Notes under the pieces: generated by a model
Databases searched by the model: none
What the model was told of the DNA's origin: nothing
Seen by the model: only the letters and a program-made list of their open reading frames with translations
Translations under genes and position numbers: made by a program
In this document: one piece after another, positions 16,377 to 25,078 of the stretch
Layout: each line of letters starts with the position of its first letter
Numbering within the stretch: position 1 is the first letter of the stretch
Source of the DNA: an uncultured Acetatifactor sp.
GTDB lineage: Bacteria; Bacillota; Clostridia; Lachnospirales; Lachnospiraceae
Direction of reading: 5' to 3'
DNA: 64,000 nt
NCBI GenBank assembly: GCA_934433135.1
Contig: CAKRZO010000018.1
Coordinates: forward strand, 1 to 64,000

Positions 16377-18506
16377 TTACATAAAATCATTTTCCCTTAA
16401 TATAATCATATCCTCCTCATCGTAACGTTTTGACATGATCACGTCCACGAGATGCTTCAGTGTTTTTTTATTGGCTTTCTCGATTGCTTCATCGATAATC
16501 GACTTTACTTCCAGTATCGTCACTGCATGATCGCTGGTCTGCATGTCCTGAATTCTGGTATGCAAAGCCAGAATACCCAGCTCATCAATAACATATTCCT
16601 TTTCTCTTGCGTATTTTCTGCCGAAAGCAACCAATGCTTCATTGCTCAAAGCTTCCATATCCATTCTGGCATTAAAACATTCCTCCAAAAACGGATTGGC
16701 TTCCAGGAAACGTTTCATAGCTCTGTGAGTATCTTCCAGTACAACAATGATACCAAATGTCTCCTGCTGCAGACCCTTATACAGATCCGATGCGGTCTTA
16801 CGGCTCATTCCGGATGCTTTTTTGATGATCAAAGCGCCGTTTTTCAATTTTCCCAGGATCAGTCCTACTTCTTCCTGATTAAGTCCCGCACCTGAAATTC
16901 TGGCGGATTTTCCCGTGAAGTTGCCGTCCGTCATGGCAACGTCCCGAATCATATTCTCTGCCATGGACACAGTGTCCACGCCTTCCGTTCCTGTTACAAT
17001 GACATTTCCGGTGTAGGCTGCCATGCTGATCTGATCCAGTGCCGTAACCAGTCGTTCTCTTTCGCCGCGATTCTGAAGCAGGGCTCCGAAAAGTCCTTTT
17101 TCTTCTTTGGTTAAATTGCGGAAACGCGCTCTCTGGGGAGAGGCCTGGGGCTGTGCCGCATCCGCCTCCTCGGTGATTTCCTCCGGGGCATGGATTTCTT
17201 CGGGTGCTTCTTCTGCTATCTCTTCCGGTACTTCTTCGTATGCGCTGTTTTCTTCTGCCGTCTCTTCCGATACCTCTGCTCCGTCGGTGATTTCCTCCAC
17301 TGCATCAGGCTCTTCTGACGCACCTGCAGATTCTTCATATCCTTCGATATCTTCTACAGGCGCCTCAACTTCTTCCGATAGTTCTTCTTCCATTTCCGCA
17401 GGTGCTGCTATTTCTTCCGGTACTTCGGCAGATTCTTCATCTTCTTCGGTCTCTTCCGGTACTTCGGCAGACTCTTCATCTTCTTCCGTCTCTTCTACAG
17501 GTGCCTTAACTTCTTCCGGTGTTTCGGCTTCCTCCGGTACTTCGGCAGATTCTTCATATCCTTCGGCTTCTTCCACAGGTTCCTCAGTTTCTTCTGTCGC
17601 TTCGGTTCCTTCCGGCAGTTCTTCCGCCCGATCCGTCTCATCTTCCGGGGCCGTTTCCGGCTCCTGTACTTCTTGCTCCTGCAGAGAAATTGCCGTGTAG
17701 GAGATCTCCGATGCATCCTCTTCTCCCGTTTCCCCGGATGTCTCCTCCGGTATCTCTTCCGGCGTCTCTTCCGATGCCTCTTCTAACCGGTCATCCTCTT
17801 TTTCACCCAGCCTGTTGTCATATTTTTGCTGCTGTAAGAGTGTCAGTTGCTGGTAAAGCATCTTTAATTCCAGCGCTTTGATGACATACTTTCCTTCGCC
17901 GAACCACAAAATCAGTTCATCGCACTCTTCCACGCATTTGGTGGCCTGTCCGGACAAATGATACAGGTAAGCCAGCTGATATGCCCACTTTTCCCGATAA
18001 TCCTTTTTCTTCAACTCCACCAGCACCTGGATCTGTTCCTCTAAGCTGACGGACTGCGCCTCATACAGCTTATAAAGCAAAATGTATTTCCCGCTGTCTC
18101 CCGGCGCTGCCTGCACAAATTCCTTATAGTAATTTACGGCAGATACCAGTTCTCCCGTTTTAATGTACAACTCACACAGGGAATAACAGATGGTTCTTCC
18201 CCCTGGATGTCTGTCATATGCCATCAGCAACAGGTCAATGGCATCCTCATATCTTTTGTTTATCTTATACAAATCACTGACGGTGCACAGCATCATCGCA
18301 TTCTTTACTCTTCTCCAGTCAATGGTATCCGCGATCTGCGCTGCCTTGCTGTAATTCTTCTGTGCAATCAAAGACTTGATCTCTTCTGATCTGATTTTAT
18401 ATTCGTACTTATCCAAAGCTCTACTCTTCCTTCCGGTTGTGCCTCGTCGTACGGGACTTTCTTTTATTCCATACGTTTTCATCGATTTACAGTTCACTCG
18501 CGCCAT
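16377..18506 (-). CDS. TPR protein with acidic repeat linker and AAA-like C-terminal domain
   Basis: About 709 aa in three parts. Residues about 40-220 hold TPR-like helical pairs (DTIDWRRVKNAMMLCTVSDL, YELYIKTGELVSAVNYYKEF-like units). Residues about 230-460 are an extremely Glu-rich linker with repeats such as EDEESAEVPEE. The C-terminal 240 residues resemble an AAA domain, but the P-loop position reads VTGTEGVDTVSM with no GKT/S. A Walker B-like GALIIKKASG and IIVVLED follow. I do not know its function. The start is uncertain: ATGs at 18524, 18506 and 18482 are all in frame and none has a strong ribosome binding site. Confidence 0.7.
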   Translation of the reverse strand: MARVNCKSMKTYGIKESPVRRGTTGRKSRALDKYEYKIRSEEIKSLIAQKNYSKAAQIADTIDWRRVKNAMMLCTVSDLYKINKRYEDAIDLLLMAYDRHPGGRTICYSLCELYIKTGELVSAVNYYKEFVQAAPGDSGKYILLYKLYEAQSVSLEEQIQVLVELKKKDYREKWAYQLAYLYHLSGQATKCVEECDELILWFGEGKYVIKALELKMLYQQLTLLQQQKYDNRLGEKEDDRLEEASEETPEEIPEETSGETGEEDASEISYTAISLQEQEVQEPETAPEDETDRAEELPEGTEATEETEEPVEEAEGYEESAEVPEEAETPEEVKAPVEETEEDEESAEVPEETEEDEESAEVPEEIAAPAEMEEELSEEVEAPVEDIEGYEESAGASEEPDAVEEITDGAEVSEETAEENSAYEEVPEEIAEEAPEEIHAPEEITEEADAAQPQASPQRARFRNLTKEEKGLFGALLQNRGERERLVTALDQISMAAYTGNVIVTGTEGVDTVSMAENMIRDVAMTDGNFTGKSARISGAGLNQEEVGLILGKLKNGALIIKKASGMSRKTASDLYKGLQQETFGIIVVLEDTHRAMKRFLEANPFLEECFNARMDMEALSNEALVAFGRKYAREKEYVIDELGILALHTRIQDMQTSDHAVTILEVKSIIDEAIEKANKKTLKHLVDVIMSKRYDEEDMIILRENDFM
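17412..17489 (-). repeat. 39-bp tandem repeat in the acidic linker
   Basis: Two adjacent near-identical 39-bp units (17412-17450 and 17451-17489, 13 codons each) encode the repeated EDEESAEVPEE stretch. A partial unit recurs near 17533. In-frame period suggests length variation by slippage or unequal exchange. Confidence 0.75.
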
Positions 18507-18514
18507 CCGCAAAA
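18488..18514. repeat. Dispersed palindromic repeat, copy F (left end)
   Basis: 27 bp matching the left ends of copies A, D and E (TACAGTTCACTCGCGCCATC then CGCAAAAC). It overlaps the presumed start of the TPR-protein gene. The right end was not clearly found; TTTCAGCTGTTACC near 18627 may be a degenerate end. Confidence 0.5.
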
Positions 18515-18586
18515 CTTTCCGCATGCTTCACAACTATTTGCCGCGTCTGCAAGACACGTTTTTCATAGTAATGGCACTTCGCTTTC

Positions 18587-18616
18587 AGTGTACCACAGTA
18601 TTGCTATGTATGTCAA
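18587..18616 (-). promoter_or_regulatory. Promoter of the TPR-protein/glgB unit
   Basis: Minus strand: perfect -35 TTGACA (18616-18611), 18-nt spacer, -10 TACACT (18592-18587). Start point near 18580 gives a leader of about 75-100 nt. The leader contains a 10-codon frame beginning ATGAAAAACG and overlaps one end of the dispersed repeat at 18488-18514. Confidence 0.6.
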
Positions 18617-18640
18617 AAACTTTTCAGCTGTTACCAGTTT

Positions 18641-19504
18641 TTAGCTTTTCAACAGCACGTCCGTCAGTCGGGCAAACTGTTCCAGCGTAAGCGCTTCCCC
18701 CCGGATTGCGGCGCAAAGCCCCATTTCTTCCAATGCATGACTTACCTGTTCTCTGGTAAAAGGCACATTCTGTGCGTTACCGATACTGTTTGCCAACGTT
18801 TTCCTTCTCTGGTTAAAAGATGCACGGATCAGAGAAAACATCAGATTTTCGTCTGCAGACTTTACCGGCAGATCTTCGTAGCAGTTTAAACAAATGACCG
18901 TACTGGCAACGTTCGGTCTCGGAATAAAACAATTCGGCGGAACATTTGCCATGATCTGCGGTTTTGCATAATACTGCACTGCCAGAGAAAGCGCTCCGTA
19001 ATCCTTGGTTCCGGGACCTGCCTGCATCCTTTGCGCCACTTCCTTCTGAACCATAATCGTAATGCTTTTCATGGGAACATGATTTTCAAACAACCCCATA
19101 ACAATCGGTGTTGTAATATAATAAGGCAGATTGGCCACCACTTTAATCGGCCTTCCCTGGTTTTTCTCCTGCACGATCTCATTGATATCCAGCTTCAGAA
19201 TATCCTCGTTGATCACTGTCACGTTATCGTAGGCACTCAACGTATCCTCCAAAATCGGGATCAGCGCTTTGTCGATTTCCACTGCGACCACTTCTCCGGC
19301 GCTTTCCGCCAAATACTGTGTCATTGTACCGATACCCGGACCGATTTCCAGGACACAGTCCTCTTTCGTTACCTCGCAGGCGCGGATGATCCGTTCCAGA
19401 ACGCTTGTATCAATCAAAAAGTTCTGTCCGTATTTTTTTTGAAAATTAAAATGATATTTCTGCAGAATCTCTATGGTATTCTGCGGGATTCCCAATGTTG
19501 CCAT
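18641..19504 (-). CDS. rsmA: 16S rRNA dimethyladenosine transferase (KsgA/RsmA)
   Basis: A 287-aa SAM-dependent methyltransferase that dimethylates two adjacent adenosines near the 3' end of 16S rRNA. The SAM motif is VLEIGPGIGTMTQYL and the catalytic NLPYY motif is present (VVANLPYYITTPIV). The N-terminal FNFQKKYGQNFLID block is also typical. It is 28 nt after the DHHW gene on the same strand, so it may be the last gene of that operon although functionally unrelated. Confidence 0.95.
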   Translation of the reverse strand: MATLGIPQNTIEILQKYHFNFQKKYGQNFLIDTSVLERIIRACEVTKEDCVLEIGPGIGTMTQYLAESAGEVVAVEIDKALIPILEDTLSAYDNVTVINEDILKLDINEIVQEKNQGRPIKVVANLPYYITTPIVMGLFENHVPMKSITIMVQKEVAQRMQAGPGTKDYGALSLAVQYYAKPQIMANVPPNCFIPRPNVASTVICLNCYEDLPVKSADENLMFSLIRASFNQRRKTLANSIGNAQNVPFTREQVSHALEEMGLCAAIRGEALTLEQFARLTDVLLKS

Positions 19505-19532
19505 GATCTTATTACCTCATCTGTATCTATAA

Positions 19533-20672
19533 TTAATAATACTGAAATTCCTCTATAAAGTGAATACAGTTATACAGCACCAAAACATCCATCATAGGTG
19601 TTTTTTTCTGTTCTATCAGGGAAAACAGCGATCCGTTGTAATATCTTAAGTCCACAGCCGTTATTTTTTCATAATGAACCGTCAGAAAAGGAATCAGACA
19701 GTTCGCATAGGAATCTTTGATAAGAAACAGCTGTCTTCCATTGTGATATCCGGTCTCGATTTCCGCAATCGCATGATTGTCATCCAGGAAAAAACCATAT
19801 TGGTTCCCGGTTTCCAGATACTTTTCCTCGTAGAGAGAATCTCTCTTTTCTTTTAAATCATAAGTGATTTCCACCGGCCGGTACTGCGTCTGCGGTGCAT
19901 AAAAAATACGGTCTGTCAACTCATACGTTTCCTCCCATCCGGACAGATTGATTCTGCTGCCAAGGGTTCCGCAGAAAGTGTCTGATACGCAGATAAACTG
20001 GTCCGGCAGGAAATGTACGGCCCCCACACTCCCGGTCTTAGCCTTCCAGGACAGATAGCCGTAATACGCGCCAAGCGTTGTCCAGTGGTGATCCGTCCGG
20101 TAATATATGGATTCTTCTTTCCGCGCTTTTAAGTCTTCTGTGGGATCGATTACATTCTGCTCTCCCAACCGGTCTTTTGCCTGCCGGATCAAGTCGCTCT
20201 GGTCATAAACAGGCGCCCCTGCAGGCAGTTTGTCCGTCAGAATCTGATCCGCCGTCGGCACCAGCATGGCCTTGGCATGATACTTATCCGAAAGCTCCTT
20301 AAGCTGCGTCAGACGCTGATCGATAAGATCCGTATCCGTCTTCCAGGGAAGATGCTGTTCAAACAGATAACCGTCTTCTCCGAGATAAATACCGTTTATT
20401 GCTCTCTTTCCCAAAAGGACTTCACTGTCTGTTTTTAAGGAAAGCCACTTATCTCTACCCGGAAACTGATCTGCGGCATACTCTTCATAAGCATCCTTAT
20501 AACTTCCGTCCAACAAAGCGGACGTGTTCAAAGCCGGCTTTTGCGCAAGCACCCGCCTCTCTTTTTCCGAATATAACCGATCCTTTCCAAGCAAGCCTGC
20601 TGCCAGAAAAGCAATCAGAATCCCGCACCAAAATACAACCGTTACCACGGCATGTTTTTTTTCATCCATCAT
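19533..20672 (-). CDS. DHHW family protein (AlgX/AlgJ-like acylation partner)
   Basis: A 379-aa secreted or membrane-anchored protein with one N-terminal helix (VVTVVFWCGILIAFLAAGLL). The motif YYRTDHHWTTLGAYYGY gives the family its name and fits an SGNH-like acetyltransferase fold related to AlgX/AlgJ. Such proteins work with an MBOAT, encoded just upstream here, to O-acylate a surface polymer. I placed the start at the ATG with GGAG 8 nt upstream; an in-frame GTG lies three codons earlier. The polymer is unknown. Confidence 0.82.
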   Translation of the reverse strand: MMDEKKHAVVTVVFWCGILIAFLAAGLLGKDRLYSEKERRVLAQKPALNTSALLDGSYKDAYEEYAADQFPGRDKWLSLKTDSEVLLGKRAINGIYLGEDGYLFEQHLPWKTDTDLIDQRLTQLKELSDKYHAKAMLVPTADQILTDKLPAGAPVYDQSDLIRQAKDRLGEQNVIDPTEDLKARKEESIYYRTDHHWTTLGAYYGYLSWKAKTGSVGAVHFLPDQFICVSDTFCGTLGSRINLSGWEETYELTDRIFYAPQTQYRPVEITYDLKEKRDSLYEEKYLETGNQYGFFLDDNHAIAEIETGYHNGRQLFLIKDSYANCLIPFLTVHYEKITAVDLRYYNGSLFSLIEQKKTPMMDVLVLYNCIHFIEEFQYY

Positions 20673-20790
20673 TTCTCTCACTCCGCCGAATCTACGGCTT
20701 CTCTACAAATACCAATCGACTTATCCCCTACATTTCGACATAAAATGGCTTAATGCCTGCCTTCCTATTCCATCACAAACACAGAACGGC

Positions 20791-22263
20791 TCAAAACCGA
20801 AAATACAGAAACGGATTGTAACTTGCATCCACAATATAAGCAACCGACAAAAGGAATAGCAACGTCGGAATCACCAGAGTAAGCAGTCTGTTGACCGCAA
20901 TTCCGAGACCCGTCTTACTTTTTGCGCTTTTTCCCGCCAGAAAGACAAAAAACGGTGTGGATCCGATTGCCGCAAGAATCAGCCAGAAACCATATTCCCG
21001 CAGATAGAAAAGCGACATGGAATCATACCATCCATTTCCGTTTTGACCTGTCATCGCCTTTAAGTAGTTTAAGATATCACCGGTTTTTTCCAATTCAAAG
21101 AAAACCCAGCCCACAAGAACCACAGCTGCAGTATAAATCCAGCCCGCAAATTTCGGAAGGCTCTGCAGGATTTTAGAAAAACCGGCCTTTTCCAGGATCA
21201 AAAACAGTGCAAACCACAATCCCCAGAAAAGGAAATTCCATCCGGCGCCGTGCCAGATTCCGGTAAGCACCCAGACGATCAGAATATTCAGAGTCTGCCT
21301 TCCCAGGCCTTTCCGGTTTCCTCCCAGCGGAATGTATACATAATTGCGGAACCACCTTCCCAGCGAAATATGCCATCTTCTCCAGAAGTCCGTAACGGAA
21401 GATGCAATATACGGATAATGGAAATTCTCCGGGAAGGAAAATCCCAGAATCATTCCCAGACCGATTGCCATATCGGAATACCCGGAAAAATCAAAATAAA
21501 TCTGCAATGCAAACGCCGCAATGCCGAGCCAGGCTCCTAAAACACTTAACTGTGTACTTCCCGCTGCCCGGAATGCCTCCCACAAAAGTCCCATTTGATT
21601 GGCAATAAAAACTTTCTTGGCAAGGCCGATACAAAATCTTGCCCCGCCCTTTTGTATCTTTAAAATATCCGCATGGCGGCTTTCCAGCTGTTTTTCCACA
21701 TCGGTATAAGTAACAATCGGTCCGGCAATCAGCTGCGGAAACATGGTGACAAAAACCGCAAAGTTTAAAAAGCTTTTCTGCGGCTTGGCCTTTCCGCGGT
21801 AGACATCTATCGTATAAGACATCGTCTGAAAGGTATAAAAGGAAATTCCGATAGGAAGCGGAAGGTTTTTAAGTTTCCAATCCGTCCCGGCAAACGCATT
21901 GACAGACTGCACGATAAAATCTCCGTACTTAAAAAAGCCAAGTAAAAAAAGATTAATAACAATACTGGAAAAAAGCAGCACGCCGGCTGCTTTTCTGCTT
22001 TTGCAGCTGCCGATCCACCTTCCGTGAAAATAGTCCGACAACGTGGAAAAAAGCAGTAAAAGAACATATACCGGTTCACCCCAGGCATAGAAGAACAGAC
22101 TTCCCGCAAGCAAAACCACATTTTTCCATCTGTCACAGAACCGGACTGTTTTGCTGCTCCCGGAACCGATTTCGGTCCGGGGAGCCCAAATGTTGGCTGC
22201 CGCATACAACAGCAAAAAGACCGGCAGAAACCGAAACAAGAATACGATACTGCTGAATACCAT
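20791..22263 (-). CDS. MBOAT family O-acyltransferase (AlgI/DltB-like)
   Basis: A 490-aa polytopic membrane acyltransferase. The family blocks DFWRRWHISLGRWFRNYVYI and LTGIWHGAGWNF are present; the His of the second is the presumed catalytic residue. It would pass acyl groups across the membrane to the DHHW partner for O-acetylation of a surface polysaccharide. A ribosome binding site AAGG lies before the ATG. It is flanked by the DUF4358 lipoprotein gene (18 nt upstream) and the DHHW gene, a trio I recognise from other Lachnospiraceae. Confidence 0.9.
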   Translation of the reverse strand: MVFSSIVFLFRFLPVFLLLYAAANIWAPRTEIGSGSSKTVRFCDRWKNVVLLAGSLFFYAWGEPVYVLLLLFSTLSDYFHGRWIGSCKSRKAAGVLLFSSIVINLFLLGFFKYGDFIVQSVNAFAGTDWKLKNLPLPIGISFYTFQTMSYTIDVYRGKAKPQKSFLNFAVFVTMFPQLIAGPIVTYTDVEKQLESRHADILKIQKGGARFCIGLAKKVFIANQMGLLWEAFRAAGSTQLSVLGAWLGIAAFALQIYFDFSGYSDMAIGLGMILGFSFPENFHYPYIASSVTDFWRRWHISLGRWFRNYVYIPLGGNRKGLGRQTLNILIVWVLTGIWHGAGWNFLFWGLWFALFLILEKAGFSKILQSLPKFAGWIYTAAVVLVGWVFFELEKTGDILNYLKAMTGQNGNGWYDSMSLFYLREYGFWLILAAIGSTPFFVFLAGKSAKSKTGLGIAVNRLLTLVIPTLLFLLSVAYIVDASYNPFLYFRF

Positions 22264-22280
22264 GACTGACCTTTCCCGGC

Positions 22281-23003
22281 TTACTGATTGCCAACAACCG
22301 ACTCAATTGCAGCAAGTGCCTGCTCATTTTGCTCCGTACATGCTTTTACCACTTCTTCGTCCGATGCATTCTCATCTGTTTCGCCTCCCAGCTGTACAAA
22401 GCAAACATAATCTCCGATCACTTTTACCTGGGATGCCTGAATTTTCCCAAGGTTCATGGGATACTGCATGGTTCGATCCTGCTGGCTCTTCTGGTAAGCA
22501 AGGAGTGCATCTTCTACAGTCTGAACCTGTCCATCCTTTGCATGGATGACGACAATCGTATCTACATTGACGCTGATCATCGGCATTTCCGCAAAATAAT
22601 CATCATAAGAAGCCGGATCCACACCGATCATTCCCTGCATCGCTTCGTACGGTATCGTACTGTCCGGCCAGTAATTGTCTCCAAGCGCATCCACTACGGC
22701 ATCCTTAACTTCCTGCATCTTATCGCTCCATTTTCCCACAGCCCACAGATCTGTATAATCGTCTGCATTCCCTGCCGCGGATGTGCCTGTGCTTTCGGTT
22801 CCGGCTGCGGTGTCCGTACCCTTCGTATCTTCCGTGTTTTTTTCGCTTTCCGAGGAACCGGATGCGTTGCTTCCGGTTGACGCATTATCGTCTCTGCCCT
22901 TACTGCATCCGGCAAGCATAAGCAAGAGAGCTCCCAGGATTCCGATCACAACAGTCCTGTACCCTTTTCTATGGTTCCGATTGTCTTTTTCTGTTTTCTT
23001 CAT
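22281..23003 (-). CDS. DUF4358 lipoprotein
   Basis: A 240-aa lipoprotein. A lipobox LLMLAGC ends at Cys33 after a basic start and a hydrophobic stretch. A Ser/Thr/Gly-rich linker follows (about residues 35-85), then a domain of about 140 residues of the DUF4358 type. It sits first in the operon with MBOAT and DHHW genes, so a role in surface-polymer acylation is likely but unproven. The start follows GGAGG with 13-nt spacing, slightly long. Confidence 0.75.
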   Translation of the reverse strand: MKKTEKDNRNHRKGYRTVVIGILGALLLMLAGCSKGRDDNASTGSNASGSSESEKNTEDTKGTDTAAGTESTGTSAAGNADDYTDLWAVGKWSDKMQEVKDAVVDALGDNYWPDSTIPYEAMQGMIGVDPASYDDYFAEMPMISVNVDTIVVIHAKDGQVQTVEDALLAYQKSQQDRTMQYPMNLGKIQASQVKVIGDYVCFVQLGGETDENASDEEVVKACTEQNEQALAAIESVVGNQ

Positions 23004-23220
23004 AATTCAGTTGATCCTCCATTTTCGAAATTTATATCCATTGAACGATTCTTCTGTCATTGCAGCATTATCGCGGTTCTTACACAGTCTGCCCCGAATC
23101 TCCGAAATCATACGGCGCCGCCCTTATCTTCCGAGTCAAACTTATTTACCGCTATCATACCACATTTTCCTGTTGCTTGAAAAGCCCTATTCTTTTCCGG
23201 CCAGAATAAACTTACAAAAT

Positions 23221-23386
23221 TGTTACTGTTCACCCGCGCCATTCGCAAAACCGCGCTTTCAGCGCTTTCCGCTGCTTCGCAGCTCATTTTTGCTCATTTC
23301 ATGGCGCTCCCTTCACACATTCATGCAGGCAGATTTTCATGCGAGCATGAAATCTGCCCACAAGAATGTGCGAGTGAACTGTAACA
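23221..23386. repeat. Dispersed palindromic intergenic repeat, copy A (full length)
   Basis: A 166-bp element. Ends TGTTACTGTTCACCCGC (23221-23237) and GCGAGTGAACTGTAACA (23370-23386) are inverted repeats with two mismatches. The right half contains a near-perfect inner hairpin, GGCAGATTTTCATGC then GCATGAAATCTGCC. Related copies are at 18488, 29750, 51029, 55367 and 58718. Confidence 0.8.
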
Positions 23387-23442
23387 CAAAATTCAAGCAG
23401 CCTTCCCTTAAATTACAGCTTTATAAGTTTATTCTGTTTTCC

Positions 23443-23471
23443 GTGACAAATCTTCTTCGGTACGGTATAAT
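23443..23471 (+). promoter_or_regulatory. Promoter of the ABC-F gene
   Basis: -35 GTGACA (23443-23448), 17-nt spacer, perfect -10 TATAAT (23466-23471). The start would be near 23478, about 47 nt before the ATG. Confidence 0.75.
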
Positions 23472-23524
23472 GGATTGGATTTGAAAAAAGCACAAAATCG
23501 CTCAGAAACGGAGACCAGATTATT

Positions 23525-25078
23525 ATGAGTATTCTTACCGTTGAACATTTAACCCACGGATTCGGAGATCGTGCCATTTTTCAGGATGTGTCCTTCCGCC
23601 TGCTTAAAGGCGAACACATCGGTCTGATCGGCGCCAACGGCGAAGGAAAATCCACTTTTATGAATATTATCACCGGAAAGCTTATGCCGGATGAAGGCCG
23701 TATTGAATGGGCGAAAAATGTCCGTGTCGGTTATCTGGATCAGCATACGGTTCTGACGCCGGGGCAGACGATCCGGGATGTTTTGGCGCAGGCCTTTTCT
23801 TTTTTATATGAACTGGAAGAGCGTATGAATCTGATTTGTGAAAAAATGGGAGAGGCTTCTCCGGAAGAATTGGACGAATATATGGAGGAACTGGGGACTA
23901 TCCAGGATCTTCTCACCATGCATGATTTTTATACGATTGATGCCAAAATAGAAGAAGTGGCCCGGGCTTTGGGATTGTGGGATCTTGACCTTTCCCGGGA
24001 TGTAACGGAATTAAGCGGCGGGCAGCGTACCAAGGTTCTGCTTGGAAAGTTGCTTTTGGAAAAACCGGATATTCTCTTACTGGACGAGCCTACCAACTAT
24101 CTGGATGCTTCCCATATTGAATGGCTGAAGCGCTATCTGACCGAATATGAAAACGCTTTTATCCTGATCAGCCATGACATTCCTTTTTTAAACAGTGTCA
24201 TTAATCTGATCTACCATATGGACCAACAGACGTTAACCCGATATGTGGGAGATTATGATAAGTTTCAGGAGGTCTATGCCATGAAGCAGTCCCAGCTTGC
24301 TGCCGCTTATAACCGTCAACAGAAAGAGATTGCGGATCTGAAGGACTTCGTAGCCCGCAACAAGGCCAGAGTCTCTACCCGGAACATGGCTATGTCCCGT
24401 CAGAAAAAGCTGGATAAAATGGATGTCATTGAACTGGCTGCCCAGAGACCCAAGCCGGAATTCCACTTTAAAGAAGCCAGAACCCCGGGGAGATACATTT
24501 TTCAGACAAAGGAACTTGTCATCGGCTATGACTCCCCTCTTTCCCGGCCTTTGAATCTGGAAATGGAACGCGGGCAGAAGATCGTCCTGACAGGGGCTAA
24601 CGGCATCGGTAAAACGACCCTGTTAAAAAGCATTCTGGGACTGGTACCGCCCCTTTTGGGGAGTGTGGAGCAGGGGGATTATCTGGAAATCGGCTACTTT
24701 GAACAGGAAATGCCGCCGGATATCCAGACAACCTGCATTGAAGAAATCTGGCAGGATTTCCCGTCCCTGACACAGTATGAGGTTCGTTCCGCACTTGCCA
24801 AATGCGGCCTTACCACCAAACATATCGAAAGCAAAGTAAAGGTATTAAGCGGCGGCGAACAGGCCAAGGTGCGCCTTTGTAAGCTTCTGCAAAAGCAAAC
24901 CAACCTTCTTCTGCTGGACGAGCCCACTAACCATCTGGATGTGGAAGCCAAAGAAGAACTGAAGAGATCCCTTACGGATTACAAAGGCAGCATTCTCATG
25001 GTCTGCCATGAACCGGATTTCTATCAAGATCTGGCTACGCAGGTATGGGATTGTTCCAAATGGACTACCAAGCTCTAA
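23525..25078 (+). CDS. ABC-F family ATP-binding protein
   Basis: A 517-aa soluble protein with two ABC domains and no membrane segment. Walker A motifs are GANGEGKST (about residues 36-44) and GANGIGKTT; signatures are LSGGQ and LSGGE; both Walker B sites read LLLLDEPTN. The linker between the domains is the ABC-F P-site-reaching region. ABC-F proteins act on the ribosome, as translation factors or as antibiotic-resistance factors. I cannot place the subfamily by eye. The gene ends 4 nt inside the converging DUF4173-like gene. Confidence 0.9.
   Translation: MSILTVEHLTHGFGDRAIFQDVSFRLLKGEHIGLIGANGEGKSTFMNIITGKLMPDEGRIEWAKNVRVGYLDQHTVLTPGQTIRDVLAQAFSFLYELEERMNLICEKMGEASPEELDEYMEELGTIQDLLTMHDFYTIDAKIEEVARALGLWDLDLSRDVTELSGGQRTKVLLGKLLLEKPDILLLDEPTNYLDASHIEWLKRYLTEYENAFILISHDIPFLNSVINLIYHMDQQTLTRYVGDYDKFQEVYAMKQSQLAAAYNRQQKEIADLKDFVARNKARVSTRNMAMSRQKKLDKMDVIELAAQRPKPEFHFKEARTPGRYIFQTKELVIGYDSPLSRPLNLEMERGQKIVLTGANGIGKTTLLKSILGLVPPLLGSVEQGDYLEIGYFEQEMPPDIQTTCIEEIWQDFPSLTQYEVRSALAKCGLTTKHIESKVKVLSGGEQAKVRLCKLLQKQTNLLLLDEPTNHLDVEAKEELKRSLTDYKGSILMVCHEPDFYQDLATQVWDCSKWTTKL

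Larger units (their letters stand above)
23004..23524. other. Divergent intergenic region with a palindromic repeat and the ABC-F promoter
   Basis: About 520 nt between the DUF4358 operon and the ABC-F gene. It contains the full-length dispersed repeat at 23221-23386 and the plus-strand promoter at 23443-23471. A TATGAT box near 23157 could belong to the minus-strand operon, but I find no clear -35. Confidence 0.6.

Noticed and set aside
17107..17700. 197-codon Ser-rich open frame on the plus strand
   Set aside because: It is the antisense of the Glu-rich linker (GAA/GAG codons read backwards as TTC/CTC and Ser codons in another frame). No ribosome binding site, and it conflicts with the well-formed gene on the other strand.
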